Positions 11,291 to 21,510 of a stretch of DNA of 64,000 nt are shown here, one piece after another (the stretch's first letter is position 1; the number at the start of each line of letters is the position of its first letter). Origin of the DNA: Romanomermis culicivorax (Eukaryota; Nematoda; Enoplea; Mermithida; Mermithidae); contig CAWUHX010000004.1 in NCBI GenBank assembly GCA_963922205.1, forward strand, positions 1 to 64,000, read 5' to 3'. Under the pieces are notes generated by a model. The model ran no database searches. It was not told where the DNA came from and was given only the letters and a program-made list of their open reading frames with translations. Both the position numbers and the translations under genes were made by a program.

Positions 11291-14202
11291 TTGTTAAAGC
11301 AAGTTTGTGTACCATAGAGTAACTTTTTTTCTCAAAACCAAAAAAAAATCATTCTTGCCAATTCAACCCTTCTAATAATGCATTGGTTGTCCTACACGCA
11401 TTAAAATGTGTGCACAATAATGTAGATAATATGATTCATGCATAATGTGTATCTTTAAACACTGTATGAAAATCGACACTTTGTCAACATTAAAGTATAC
11501 TTTGAGCAATGTAAAGCATACTTTGAAAATTGCAAAGTATACTTTGAAAGGAAGGGTTGTTAGTGCACATTGTGAAATCAACTTTCGAAGCCTACTTTCC
11601 AAAGTATACTTTGGATTCGGCCACGCAAAGTATTCTTTGACAAAATATGCATTGTGGAATTGCACGTGGTTTCACACTGGACTGAGGTCTGCAAGCTGCA
11701 CCCACAGCAGGGTTTCTCTTGTGTTCTACTCTCTCAGTTTTTTGTGTTTTTCCTTCACTTAGACATGTATTTCTCCTTTTTTCCCAAGTATTAACTTCTC
11801 AAAAAAAAAATTGTAAGTGAATGTATTTTGATGCTTTTTTGAAAAATTTTCGTTTTTGAGCAGAAAATTTGGCACACTGGTGCACACTGTTTTTCACTGT
11901 TTTTGGCAAAAAAATCTAAGAACGCAAATAAATTTTTGGGATTTTTAGGTCGGAGAGGTGCATTCTCATACATTCTAGAAGGCCAAAACATCCAATGGGG
12001 CTCGAGGGCGACCCTGAGCATCAGTGTTCCTTTTGTGCCTAAACATGGTGTTTAGCACACAAAAAATTTGGAATGGCACAAAAAATTTTGAGCGTTTGTG
12101 GCAATTGGCTCAAATTCTTTTCTTTTTCCTCTGTGTTTTTTACTTCTTGTTTTGTTTTTTCTCTTTTTTCTGACTTTTGCTCTAATTTACTTTTTACTTT
12201 TCTCATCTGTGTGTTAGGGTTACTGTAGGTCTTGGTGTTAAAATTCTAGCATCAGTACACTAGCGGAGTCAATGCGGCAGAAGTGGCAAACAGTGATAAT
12301 TTACATAACACCTTTTTGCCCTTTTTCCTCATTCTTTAGTCACTATTTTAGGACATTATGGCGAAAATGTACAGAATTTACCTCAAGAATTGTCAAGAAC
12401 CAGCAGCTGTCAGTGATTCAGTCAAGTGTCAGCTGATCAGGGAAAGACGAATCAGCTGGAAGTCTATAACCATGCTTCAAAATTAATCCGCCAATTGCCC
12501 ATTGGAGTTGTCCTCCTTGTGAAAACTTTCCTGCCAGAAGATGAGCAAGTTTCATCCATCTTGTCCTTATTTGCAGAACGTCCCTTTTCCCTTAAATGGT
12601 ACAGAGGTCCAGAGAGGTTACCAAAGGGATACAGTCACTTTACACTAAAAATAATACGGAGTGTAAACAAGAGCATTTTCAGGATTTTTTGGTTGTTGGG
12701 ATTTTCCATCAATGGTTATTGAATATATGCACTCAATTTACACAAAAAATTGTCCTGAGTACATATAAACAAGCACATTTTCGTGATTTTTTCATTGGTG
12801 GGGTTTCCAACCAGTACTTATTGAATGGATGCAGTCACTTTACACAAAAATTATCCCAAGTGTAAATAGGCACATTTTCATGATTTTTTGATTGAAGGGG
12901 TTTTTGAATGCAGGGACTTTACACAAAAAATCACCTGTAGTGTAAACCATCACATCTTTCTGGTTTGCTGGAAGGGGTTTCCAATGGGGTTATTAATTGG
13001 TAAAAAAGCAGTAAGAAGCCTCTCTCTCAACTTTTCTAAAGGACTAATGATGAGTTTAACATTCAGGGAAAAATTAGACTTTTCAGACTTATACAATGAT
13101 TGATGGATTTTTTGACAATAGGAATTGTCAAAAATTTGCATAATTTACATAATCTGCAAGAAATAGAACAAATTCCTCTTGGAAAATTGTATTTTTTTGA
13201 TCAATTTCAGTGAGAAAAATTCGACATTTCACAAAAAATTTGAAATTTGTTTATAAATATTAAATTTTTCTTTTATGTGAAAATTGATTTTCTTTTCAGA
13301 AATATATGTATGTATTTTTGCACAATTTTGGCATTCAGGAAAAAAATTCACTTTTTTCAGAAAAAAAAGGATTTTTATTGGAAATTTTTTTGGTTAATCT
13401 ACTGCAAACAAGGTATTATTTGATTGATCTCACCGAGATCTATTCAAATATATGGCTTAAAATGCTCAAGTACCTTCAAATAGGGTTGGCATTTATTATA
13501 CAACACAGCAAAGTTTGCTCATTTTTTGGTTCTTTTTGAGTGGTGTTTTCAATATTATATTTTTCGGCATCTTTCCATCATGAAACTTTTTGTTATATTT
13601 CAAAAGTTGGATGGCCTTTGGTGCACAGACCAATTTGTCCCTTCCTTAATCCATGGGGTCAGAGGAAGAAGGTAAAATCGGTAGGAGTAATTGTTATGTA
13701 CGAGAGATAGACATGATTCGACCTCAACGCCAGTGCTTCCCTGCACCTGCCTCAAAAGTTGGAATGATTCCTCACCCTGGGATGAGAAGTCCAGAGCAAG
13801 AATACTACTTACCCTAGAAAAGCCTGACTGAAATTAGCCAGACTAGGTAACACACTTCAAAGCGAAAAAAAACAATTTCTTAACAAATATTCATTTGTAC
13901 ATTTGTGACTTACCCTTAAATAACCTCTCCCAAAAATGTGACATCTTAATATTATAAAAACAAGGCGAGTAATGTATAGGTGATGTACCATGTTCTACAG
14001 TAACCATTGAGTCAGGCTAGGTGCAGCATAGTCAGACATTTTGTACCTGTGGGCATCTTCTCAAAATTGACATGAGTGTGTCAGATTTCACACTACAACA
14101 TCTTCGTAGCCATTCTATTGTGCCTCATTGGTTTCTGGGGGTAAGATTTTGAGCTCTAATTTCAGACAGGATTTTTTGATTAATTTTATGAACATTAAAT
14201 AG

Positions 14203-14311
14203 GATGAAGCTTTTTTCTCAATCAACCTCCCCCAGTTTGTCAATCAAAACTATGAGGAGATCCTGGAAATTCTGAAGGATGATGAAACGCTTCCTGAATT
14301 TTATAAACAAG
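14203..14311 (+). CDS. Isolated candidate exon, family unknown
   Basis: A 109-nt open segment is flanked by an acceptor-like AATAG and a donor-like AAG/GTTTC. It encodes about 36 residues with normal amino-acid composition, including the run NYEEILEILKDDETLPEFYK. The amphipathic pattern resembles the start of an RGS-type helical bundle, but that is a guess from one short exon. A second exon-like segment lies upstream at about 12352-12480 (MAKMYRIYLKNC). No neighbouring exons were linked with confidence, so this may be part of a transposon or a decayed gene. Confidence 0.25.
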
Positions 14312-15657
14312 GTTTCTTTATTTTTTTGAGCATATTATGTCTGATAAAAATGTTTGTAGATTTTTTCTCTATGAGTCTTCACCTTATCAATCAAAAGTCT
14401 GAGGACGCGTCCATGGAAAATTCTTGCCATGCATGTCTACTTATGATGGGGGTAAAGTGCAGATGCCAATGTTGGATACAGACTGTGGATATAGTTAAGC
14501 AGTAGATGTGTTGACTCAATGTGAAATCCATACTTTTCTGGTGGATACACATTGCATATCTGTTTTGCCCAACCTTGATTTTTTTCAGCAGACATCGATG
14601 TCGAAGTATAGCTTGAAACACAAGTCAAGCAATGTCTACTTTATGGTAGGAAATAGCCAATTTTGTGTGCCAAAACAATATGTCAACTTTTTCAGATCTT
14701 CATGCCATATACTTAAATTATCATGGTTTTTGACTTTAGTAATTTTTTCAATCAGCCTAGGCTTTTAAAGCAAAACTACCTAACCCCTTGAAGTTTGTGC
14801 AAATTGGCTAAAATTCCAAAAAAATACCCACCATCAGCCATGAAGAACCCCTGTTCTGTCCTAGAAAAGTTTATTCCACATCCACCATAGTGTCCATCAG
14901 ATATGCATGAAAATATGGAGTACAAATCAACAATCTGCATTTGGGTTTACTATTTAGACCAGACCTGCCATCCACATCCTACAGTGAATTTCAATATTTA
15001 TTGCACCCTGTCTGCTTATGAAGTCCACGATGGTATCTAAAGCATCTTCCAGAAACATAAAGGATGATCAAGAGGAATTTTTGCCAGACTGGTTCATTTC
15101 TCTTGACAATTGAGATTGTGCTACATAGATAAAGCCTCACAAATTTGAAAATCTGCATTGATTTATTTTTCTGGGATTTATTGCTTTGGATGCCACAAAA
15201 TTGCATACAATAGCTTTTTGAAGTTACAATGTTCTAAGGACAAAAGTCTGTTCCAGATGCTAACTTTGAGGCTTTTTGCTGGAAGAAGCCAAACAAAGAA
15301 GTGACCTGAAACTCATTCATTGGGTTGCTCAATGGATATTTCACTTGTCAATTTGAATAGTATTAATTTTAATTCAGATTTTGTCATCAATTACAGCTGT
15401 GATTATAGCAGTTATGACATCTCCAACCTGCAGGATATATCGTCTGCTGACCAATGTATTGCTCAATGTAACCAAAAACTCAGGTAATGACATAGGATTG
15501 AAAAATCCTGGGGGGTCGCCCAATGGCTAGCCATATGGCCGACAATTTCTGGGCGAGTTCCTACAGCACTTCACCCTCCAATTACATGTATGGCCTGTAC
15601 CCTGCCCAAAGCCCATATTTTGGGCAGGGCTGGGCTTTCGGGGTTAAATTCAGGCCC

Positions 15658-17945
15658 TATTCTTCAGTATGGTCAGAGTTGTCCGAATAAGCAGACAGGA
15701 ACTGAATGTTGTTTGTTGTCAAATTCAAATACTCTCTAATGCCCCCTCAACAAAGTCTGTCCCAGTTTTCTGATACTTCTCATTCTCAATGAGCAAGTTT
15801 CTGTTGCCAAATTCTGTGATCTTGCACCACTTGTCTCTAAAAGGATTGGAATTAATTTTCAGCACCAATCCAGTGATCAATTTGATCACCTAATCTATCT
15901 CAATAGGCATGAATTTTGGCTGTTATCTCCACTTCAAGGGAAAAATCGGTTTTTTAATTTACTTTTCCAGGAGGAAGAGATCTGTTTTGATCAGATGTTA
16001 GGCCCCTGTTGTCTTAGAGGATGTAACTGACCTTTGGGTTTATACAAAGGAAGCTGCAACAGTTCTGACCGCAGGCTAAGAAACACAAACACACTAAACT
16101 CTCTCACACAGACTCACAGATACCATCACCAGTACTTTACTAAACCTCAGGCAGAACACCTTGGCAGGTACGTCAGAAGCTCCTACCCAAGTCTCCATCC
16201 TACTCTTAAAGATCCTTCCTCTACACTCACAAAACAATACAAGTTACTGTATCAACCTTGTATTGGGAATGCAGGGTGACATCTGCAATAATATATCAAA
16301 ATAAATATAAAAACTGGTGGTAGGGGGCGATGCAAACATATCAAAAACCAATAATAAGAATGGAAAATAAACCAAAACACGTGAAACAGTTGCATCACAA
16401 ATCTATGTAAATTTGTTCTTTCTTTTCTGCCACTTTTTGCCATGTCCACCGCATGCACACCGACACTGTAAGTTGAACACGTGCACCTACAGTAACCCTG
16501 ACACAGAGATCTTTAGAAATGTCGAGTTGGAGTTCAGTCCCTTTTGCTTTTTGAGTTTGAGTTCGAGTTTTGAAAGTTTTTTGAGTCAAGTTCAAGTTTG
16601 AGTAATTCAATATAGTATATAAGCATTCATTTTGTTATATAAATGCTAGTCAATATTATAATGCACATGGTACAAACAAAATGTCTTTCAGATATTATGC
16701 TACTGCCACGTTTTTACACCCCATATAAAAAGAAATATTTTGAATGCATTTATACCAAAAAAATGTGTTCTTGATAAATTAGAACAATTTTGCAACAAAA
16801 ATGTACCTGAATGTTCAGAAACATGTTGAAAAAAAAACAAAAACATCAGTTATAAGTTCAGAAAAACTTACCCTCAAAGATTTTGGAATGGCAAACAAAT
16901 CTAGTGAAAGTGAATTCAAAAATGCTGGCAATTCGGGAGCATTGCAAAAAGTTAGAAAGGACATTTTCCGCAAATATTGACATTGCAGACCTTTCTGTAT
17001 TTAACCCTTTCTTTCCCAGGGATGTTCAACAACATCAAATTCCTAATTGGCTTAAAAGTTGGTGGAGCTTGACTTTGACGAATGGCTAATTTTATGTTTG
17101 GCGACATCAGTAGGAAGGATATATGGGCAACTGTGCTTTTTATCAACAGCATTTTTGTTTTCGAGCAATTTGGATTTTTGTCAGCCAAAAATTTTGTTTT
17201 TTTCTTCATTTCAGTCAAAAAAGTTTTTTAAATCAAGTTTTTGGCTCTTGATTGTAATAAAATTCTGGTTTAGGTAATAAAATGTGGTGATTCTGAAAGT
17301 TCTTACTGTTTAGATTAAATTTCACTTCAAACTATGGAAGATGACTATTTCATTTTGATGTCCTACAACATCAGTGGGAAGTCATGAAGTGAATTTTTTT
17401 TATTTTCTCGATAGTATTGAATTTGTTTTTGTTTATGCGACTTTCCTTCCAGATTTTGGTGATTTTATGATAGATTACTCTTGCAAGATTGAACACAAAG
17501 TAGATTCAAGTAAAAATAGTTATCAGTCCTTCTAATTGAGAGATTATATTGAACAGATTACTCGCTAGGAGAAGTGCACGATACCGTTGAACAACATAAG
17601 CAAAAATATGCAAATTTAGTATTCTTCAGTATGGTTAGAGTTGTTGGGATAAGCAGACAGGAACGAAATGTTGTTTGTTGTCAATTTTGAATACTCTCTC
17701 ACGCCAATTCAACAACATCTATTCCCATTTTCTGATACTTTCCATGCTCAATGAACAAGTCTCCATTGCTCAATTTTCTGATATTGAACCACTTGTCTGG
17801 AAAGTAGTTGGAATCTATTTTCAGCACCCACCCAGTGATCAATTTGACCACCTACTCAAACTCAATAGGCATGAATTTGGGTATTCTCTCTGCTTCAAGA
17901 GAAAAATCATGTTTTACAATTTTCCAGGAGTAGGTTATCAGCAAT
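15658..17945 (+). repeat. Pair of diverged dispersed repeats (15658-16000 and 17618-17945)
   Basis: Both copies contain ATTCTTCAGTATGG, AAGCAGACAGGAAC, TGTTGTTTGTTGTCAA, TTCTGATACTT and CCAGTGATCAATTTGA in the same order, about 1.96 kb apart. The second copy keeps an open frame of 90 codons (17675-17947) with no recognisable domain. They are probably remnants of one transposon family; the intervening DNA is not duplicated. Confidence 0.55.
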
Positions 17946-18119
17946 AAGGAAATAGTACATAAGACTAAAATCCAACTGGTGCATTATGTTTACCTATGTA
18001 TAGTCTGTTTTTCTTAAAATGCTTCCAAATAATGAAAGTGTAAAACAAGTAGTATTTCAGATTTTTGCGATTTTCTGATAAACAATATATCGTCTAGGAC
18101 TAGAAATTTGTGACCATAC

Positions 18120-19132
18120 TAGAGATCCCCAAGGTCGAAAATTTAGGTAGGGGTAAAATCGTAAATTTTAAGGGTAGTACTTGAAATATGCCATGACCTT
18201 TTTTTTGCTCTCAACTTTTTGCTGAGTTGTAGTTTTTCGAACTTACAAAAATGATTAATGCCCCTACTTTACGCTTTTTACGGTCAAAAACCATTTACTA
18301 TTTCAACCCCATTTTCCAGCTCCCAATCATGAAACTTGAATGTACTAATTATACGCAGAGAATAGTCAGACTTTGAAGATTGTCGTGTCAACTGATTCCT
18401 GCACATTTCAAGAATCGGGCACAATGTACTTTTGGAAACATTATTTGAACCAGCATCTTCAGGAGTATGAGCTTATTCCATCACTGATGAGGGTTCTAAC
18501 AGTGCTTTCAATTGAAAGTGCTCATGCCGAATGTGGCTTTAGTATTATTAATCCTATTAGATTATGAACCACGAGGTTGAAACCAGGTACCACTCCTGAT
18601 CCACGTCAACAGACCTCACATGTCTCAACTCATAGCAGGAAAGTATGCCACAGCTTGGGTAACCATATGCCCACAGAAGACCCAACGCAGAAGCAGGGAA
18701 AAGGAAAGGAGAGCATGAAGAGGCAGAATTTTAAGAACATAATGTTTTTCTTCCCAAGGGGCAATTTTTTGATTAATCACATATACATAAGTCATTATTT
18801 CATCTCCCAATTATATTTATAATGATTTCCTACAAGTAGTATATATTAATGTGCTGATATCCTTTCTTAAAAATTGCTATATGGCACAGAAGTTGCATAC
18901 TTTCCCATTATCATTTGCTCAGTAAATGTGTCAAAAAGAGCAGTGAGTAATTCCTCAGAATCACACATTCTGCAATTTTTCTCGAATTAGTATAACCTAC
19001 TGGGGAGAGGATGAAGTCTACCAAAATTTTTTGCTATAGTGAGCTGTTTTTATGGGGGTAGTAAATGAATTTCCAAATCTAAGATGGGGGTAATAACCCC
19101 CCCCCATACCCCCTCCCCCATGGGGTGCCCTG
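18120..19132 (+). mobile_element. Family D hAT element, TSD GACCATAC
   Basis: It is flanked by identical 8-bp duplications GACCATAC (18112-18119 and 19133-19140). Its ends are TAGAGATCCCCAAGG and GGGGTGCCCTG. It contains a fragment of hAT transposase. Short family D derivatives with the same ends are at 52954-53127 and 54712-54888. Confidence 0.85.
18421..18570 (+). pseudogene. hAT transposase C-terminal dimerisation domain, fragment
   Basis: The frame reads YFWKHYLNQHLQEY, then IPSLMRVLTVLSIESAHAEC and GFSIINPIRL, then a stop. This matches the hAT C-terminal pattern in which a hydrophobic strand is followed by SSAxxERxFS; here the Glu-Arg is replaced by Glu-Cys-Gly. The rest of the transposase is missing, so family D is non-autonomous. 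Confidence 0.6.
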
Positions 19133-19414
19133 GACCATACTGACCTAACCTTTAGCAATTTTTTGAGTCGAAAATTTTACGGTGAGAACTTAATGTAAAC
19201 GATTTTGATGACTGTACTAATTTGTGTCACTTTTCTATTTGGAAGCATTTCATAAAAAACAGACTATAGAAAATACATACTGGGCAAATAACAATGTTGC
19301 ATTTGAAAATCGGCACAATTTTTAGTGGTGCTATAAATGAAATTAGAACATGCTGCCACTACAAATCGCGATATGATGTTGCCAACTGGACTGCATGGTC
19401 ATTCTTCTACAAGG

Positions 19415-19598
19415 TGTCACGTGTCACACGGCTGTACATCACCCCTTTGTGACAATCGCAACACTGGCTCGGTAGTTCAAATGGAAGAATGCTGCACTAT
19501 AGTCACAGAGACCCGGCTTCGAATCCCGGACGAGCATTATTTTTCGAACAGTGTTTGGGGATGGTTACAATGGCAACGCGTTTACCCAATATGTGTCA
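19415..19598 (+). repeat. TRIM 5' LTR
   Basis: 184 bp, TGTCAC...TGTCA. A tRNA-like sequence occupies 19466-19536. Confidence 0.85.
19466..19536 (+). other. tRNA-like sequence with Pol III boxes inside the TRIM 5' LTR
   Basis: A perfect A-box TAGTTCAAATGG (19473-19484) and a near-perfect B-box GCTTCGAATCC (19516-19526) sit at tRNA spacing. The sequence folds as a cloverleaf: D stem GTTC/GAAT (4 pairs, one G.T), anticodon loop CTATAGT on a partly paired stem (3 of 5), T arm with loop TTCGAAT (4 of 5 pairs), and acceptor arms pairing over the central five positions (GCTCG/CGAGC). It is a decayed tRNA or tRNA-derived promoter and not a functional tRNA gene. Confidence 0.7.
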
Positions 19599-19690
19599 TG
19601 GCGAGGCTTGGATGGTCCCACATTGGTGGGCCGCAGGAACCTGCATCTTCAACCGACGAGGTCGTCCTTCTTTCAAGGGGGGGGGGGGAA

Positions 19691-19874
19691 TGTCACGTGT
19701 CGCACGGCCATACATCACCCCTTCATAACAATCGCAACACTGGCTCGGCAGTTCAAATGGAAGAAGGCTGCACTATAGTCACAGAGACCCGGGTTCGAAT
19801 CCCAGACCAGCATTATTTTTCAAACAGTGTTTAGCGATGGTTACAATGGCAATGCGTTTACCCAATACTTGTCA
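19691..19874 (+). repeat. TRIM 3' LTR
   Basis: 184 bp, the same length as the 5' LTR. The PPT-like purine run ends immediately upstream. Confidence 0.85.
19742..19812 (+). other. tRNA-like sequence with Pol III boxes inside the TRIM 3' LTR
   Basis: The second copy keeps a perfect B-box GGTTCGAATCC and the A-box CAGTTCAAATGG (one change). Conservation of the tRNA-like portion in both LTRs suggests it belongs to the element. Confidence 0.7.
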
Positions 19875-20134
19875 AAGGTATATGCACAAAAGTATTTAAT
19901 TTTGCCTTCCAACATTCTTAATAAATTGTTGGTCGAAAATATCGGAGTCTTTTATTCCCATTGATGTTCTGTGACATAAGATGACCACTGATCAGCAAAG
20001 GTGTTTTTCTTCAAATTTTTGATATTTTAATGTCAATATGAGTCCTTGCAATCGATTTTTTGAATGAAAAATTTTTTCTCCTCACATATCATTATTCGGG
20101 AAAGAAAGGATTTAATTTGAATTTTCGATTTTAG

Positions 20135-20185
20135 GAATGGGAAGCATACAAGTCTATGAAAAAACTATCAAGCGACGATTGTGTG
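20135..20185 (+). pseudogene. hAT transposase remnant, left part
   Basis: After an acceptor-like TTTTAG the frame reads EWEAYKSMKKLSSDDCV, which fits the segment before the hAT dimerisation domain. It is cut at 20185 by element 1 and continues at 29962. Confidence 0.5.
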
Positions 20186-20926
20186 TGTCACAGATAGTGA
20201 CCTTAGTGATGAATTTTAAATGAAGCGTAAAATAATTTCTCATTCATTATTTCATAACATGTTTCGTTTTTATTATATTCATTTCTCCATTTTTATTTTA
20301 TCGTGCATTGCGTCATAACTGGATTGTTCATAACTGAACATCAGTTAATTTCCATCAACATAGAATAGTCAGGTTGACAACCTAAACATAAAGGTGTCAC
20401 GTGGAAACCTAATGGAAAAACAACCAGAAATAGAAACACTTAGAGAACAGAACCCGATTCTCCTACGTGAGGACTCCAACAACATCAATGTCCTAAATGC
20501 TATCTATAACCGAAAATAGACAACCTAAAATAGAATCAAAATATAGAAAGGACTGAAGATAAAAAACCCTCTTCAGTTCGAAGAAGAACAGTCGATAACA
20601 TTAGTCGATTCTTCGCTGCTCGCTCAACCTTTCGCGAGCTCCCAACCAAATTTGCCCAACTTACTGTAACCTAAGTAAGTAACCTATTTTAACCATACTC
20701 CAACCGAGTATATCAACCAACCTTAACCTGAACCTTCAACCCTTAGAGAACAACCTATCTCTTCAACCCAACCAAAACCGAACCTCAACCTCACAACCTA
20801 AGAGTGACGCAAGTGCACGGTTAAACTCCAAAATTAATCGTGTAATTAATTGTAATAAAAGAATAATTAATTCTTGCGTTCTTCTTACAGTTTGTCCTAT
20901 CCCTACACAGCCCCCGGGTAGTGACA
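20186..20926 (+). repeat. Element 1 5' LTR
   Basis: 741 bp, starts TGTCACAGATAG and ends GGGTAGTGACA. A polyadenylation-type AATAAA lies at 20854-20859. The second half is unusually rich in AACC motifs. Confidence 0.95.
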
Positions 20927-20929
20927 ACT

Positions 20930-20943
20930 TGGCGAGACTGGCA
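20930..20943 (+). promoter_or_regulatory. Element 1 primer binding site (probable)
   Basis: TGGCGAGACTGGCA lies 3 nt downstream of the 5' LTR, where minus-strand synthesis is primed by a tRNA 3' end. It resembles the PBS of the TRIM (TGGCGAGGCTTGG) and of element 2 (TGGCAAGGCTGG). The primer tRNA is not identified. A similar CTTGGCGAGATT recurs at about 21007. Confidence 0.6.
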
Positions 20944-21510
20944 GTTATCTAAAAACAGTTTTTCGAACCTAAACCACTTTTCCATTTATCAACCACGCCG
21001 GAGACACTTGGCGAGATTAACCTTCAATTTTTTCCATAACCCAACAACCTACTTAACATAACCGGGAGAACCTTTCCCATATCGACTAAAACATTATTTC
21101 TATTCTCTTTGAACCAAAACCACACGAACCGTGGAAACATAGATTTTTCCTAACCTAATAAAGAGTACATTTTTGAAAACCTAACCTACGTACTACTATC
21201 ATATTATCTTCTTTTATCGACTGAACCAGTTTTCTTAACAACCAGCTTTTACGTAGTATAACCTCAACTTTTATTACTACTGAGCAACATTCTATAACCA
21301 AACCGAAACCTATACGTAGTAGAAAACCTACGTCATTTTTTCCTCTTTTTCCCTAACAAAGTGAACAACATAAAACCTTCATCGTCTTCAACCTTGAACT
21401 ATCCAACACCAATAGTTCACCAACCAATAGATATTCAATTTCAACAAATCATAGAAACTGCCCGAAAAACACCTTTAACCCCTTTAACAACACGTTCAAA
21501 AAAGGTCTAT
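20944..21510 (+). other. Element 1 leader (5' untranslated region)
   Basis: About 570 nt, A/C-rich with many AACC motifs. The gag frame is open upstream of the first ATG (from about 21361), but without an ATG, so it is treated as leader. Confidence 0.6.

Larger units (their letters stand above)
9662..11660 (+). mobile_element. Decayed PIF/Harbinger-type DNA transposon
   Basis: It encloses a broken Harbinger transposase. Its flanks carry inverted subterminal sequences: TTTCACAATGCATACC on the left and TATGCATTGTGGAA on the right. Both flanks contain many copies of the palindrome AAAGTATACTTT (for example near 9640-9720 and 11490-11640), which look like subterminal transposase sites. The boundaries are approximate because no clean target duplication is visible. 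Confidence 0.5.
11661..17998. other. Region with no gene firmly identified
   Basis: It holds a one-ended fragment of the CAGTGTT...GTGCC repeat (12024-12110; full copy at 46863-47876), one or two isolated exon-like segments (see 14203-14311), a family B fragment (about 15488-15592, ending AATTACATGTATGG), and two diverged copies of one repeat (about 15658-16000 and 17618-17945). GAGTTCGAGTT-rich DNA lies near 16515-16610. Other open frames here are short and have no recognisable family. Confidence 0.45.
18001..19266. mobile_element. TA-duplicating MITE (245 bp) split by a hAT element
   Basis: Terminal inverted repeats TAGTCTGTTTTT and AAAAACAGACTA are flanked by TA on each side (17999-18000 and 19267-19268), as expected for Tc1/mariner-type MITEs. 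Without the hAT insertion and its duplicated site the element is 245 bp, exactly the length of the copy that interrupts the envelope gene at 24611-24855. Confidence 0.85.
19415..19874 (+). mobile_element. TRIM: 460-bp miniature LTR retroelement, TSD AAGG
   Basis: Two 184-bp direct repeats (19415-19598 and 19691-19874) both start TGTCACGTGT and end TTGTCA or TGTCA. They flank a 92-bp centre and are bracketed by the 4-bp duplication AAGG (19411-19414 and 19875-19878). The primer-binding-like TGGCGAGGCTTGG follows the left LTR immediately (19599). A purine tract AAGGGGGGGGGGGGAA (19675-19690) abuts the right LTR. By eye the LTRs differ at about 17 of 184 positions, so the insertion is older than the two large elements. 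There is no coding capacity, so it depends on proteins supplied in trans. Each LTR contains a tRNA-like sequence. Confidence 0.85.

Noticed and set aside
12352-12547. Exon-like segments suggesting an RGS or RhoGAP domain
   Set aside because: Two overlapping frames each look partly coding (MAKMYRIYLKNC and SKLIRQLPIGVVLLVK), but no splice pair or consistent family alignment could be made. Left as a hint only.
19466-19812. Two functional tRNA genes
   Set aside because: Acceptor and anticodon stems have mismatches, the anticodon loop gives an unusual ATA anticodon, and both copies lie at the same position within TRIM LTRs.
19337-19834. 165-codon frame as a protein gene
   Set aside because: It spans the TRIM and its tRNA-like sequences; the open frame is incidental and repeats with the LTRs.
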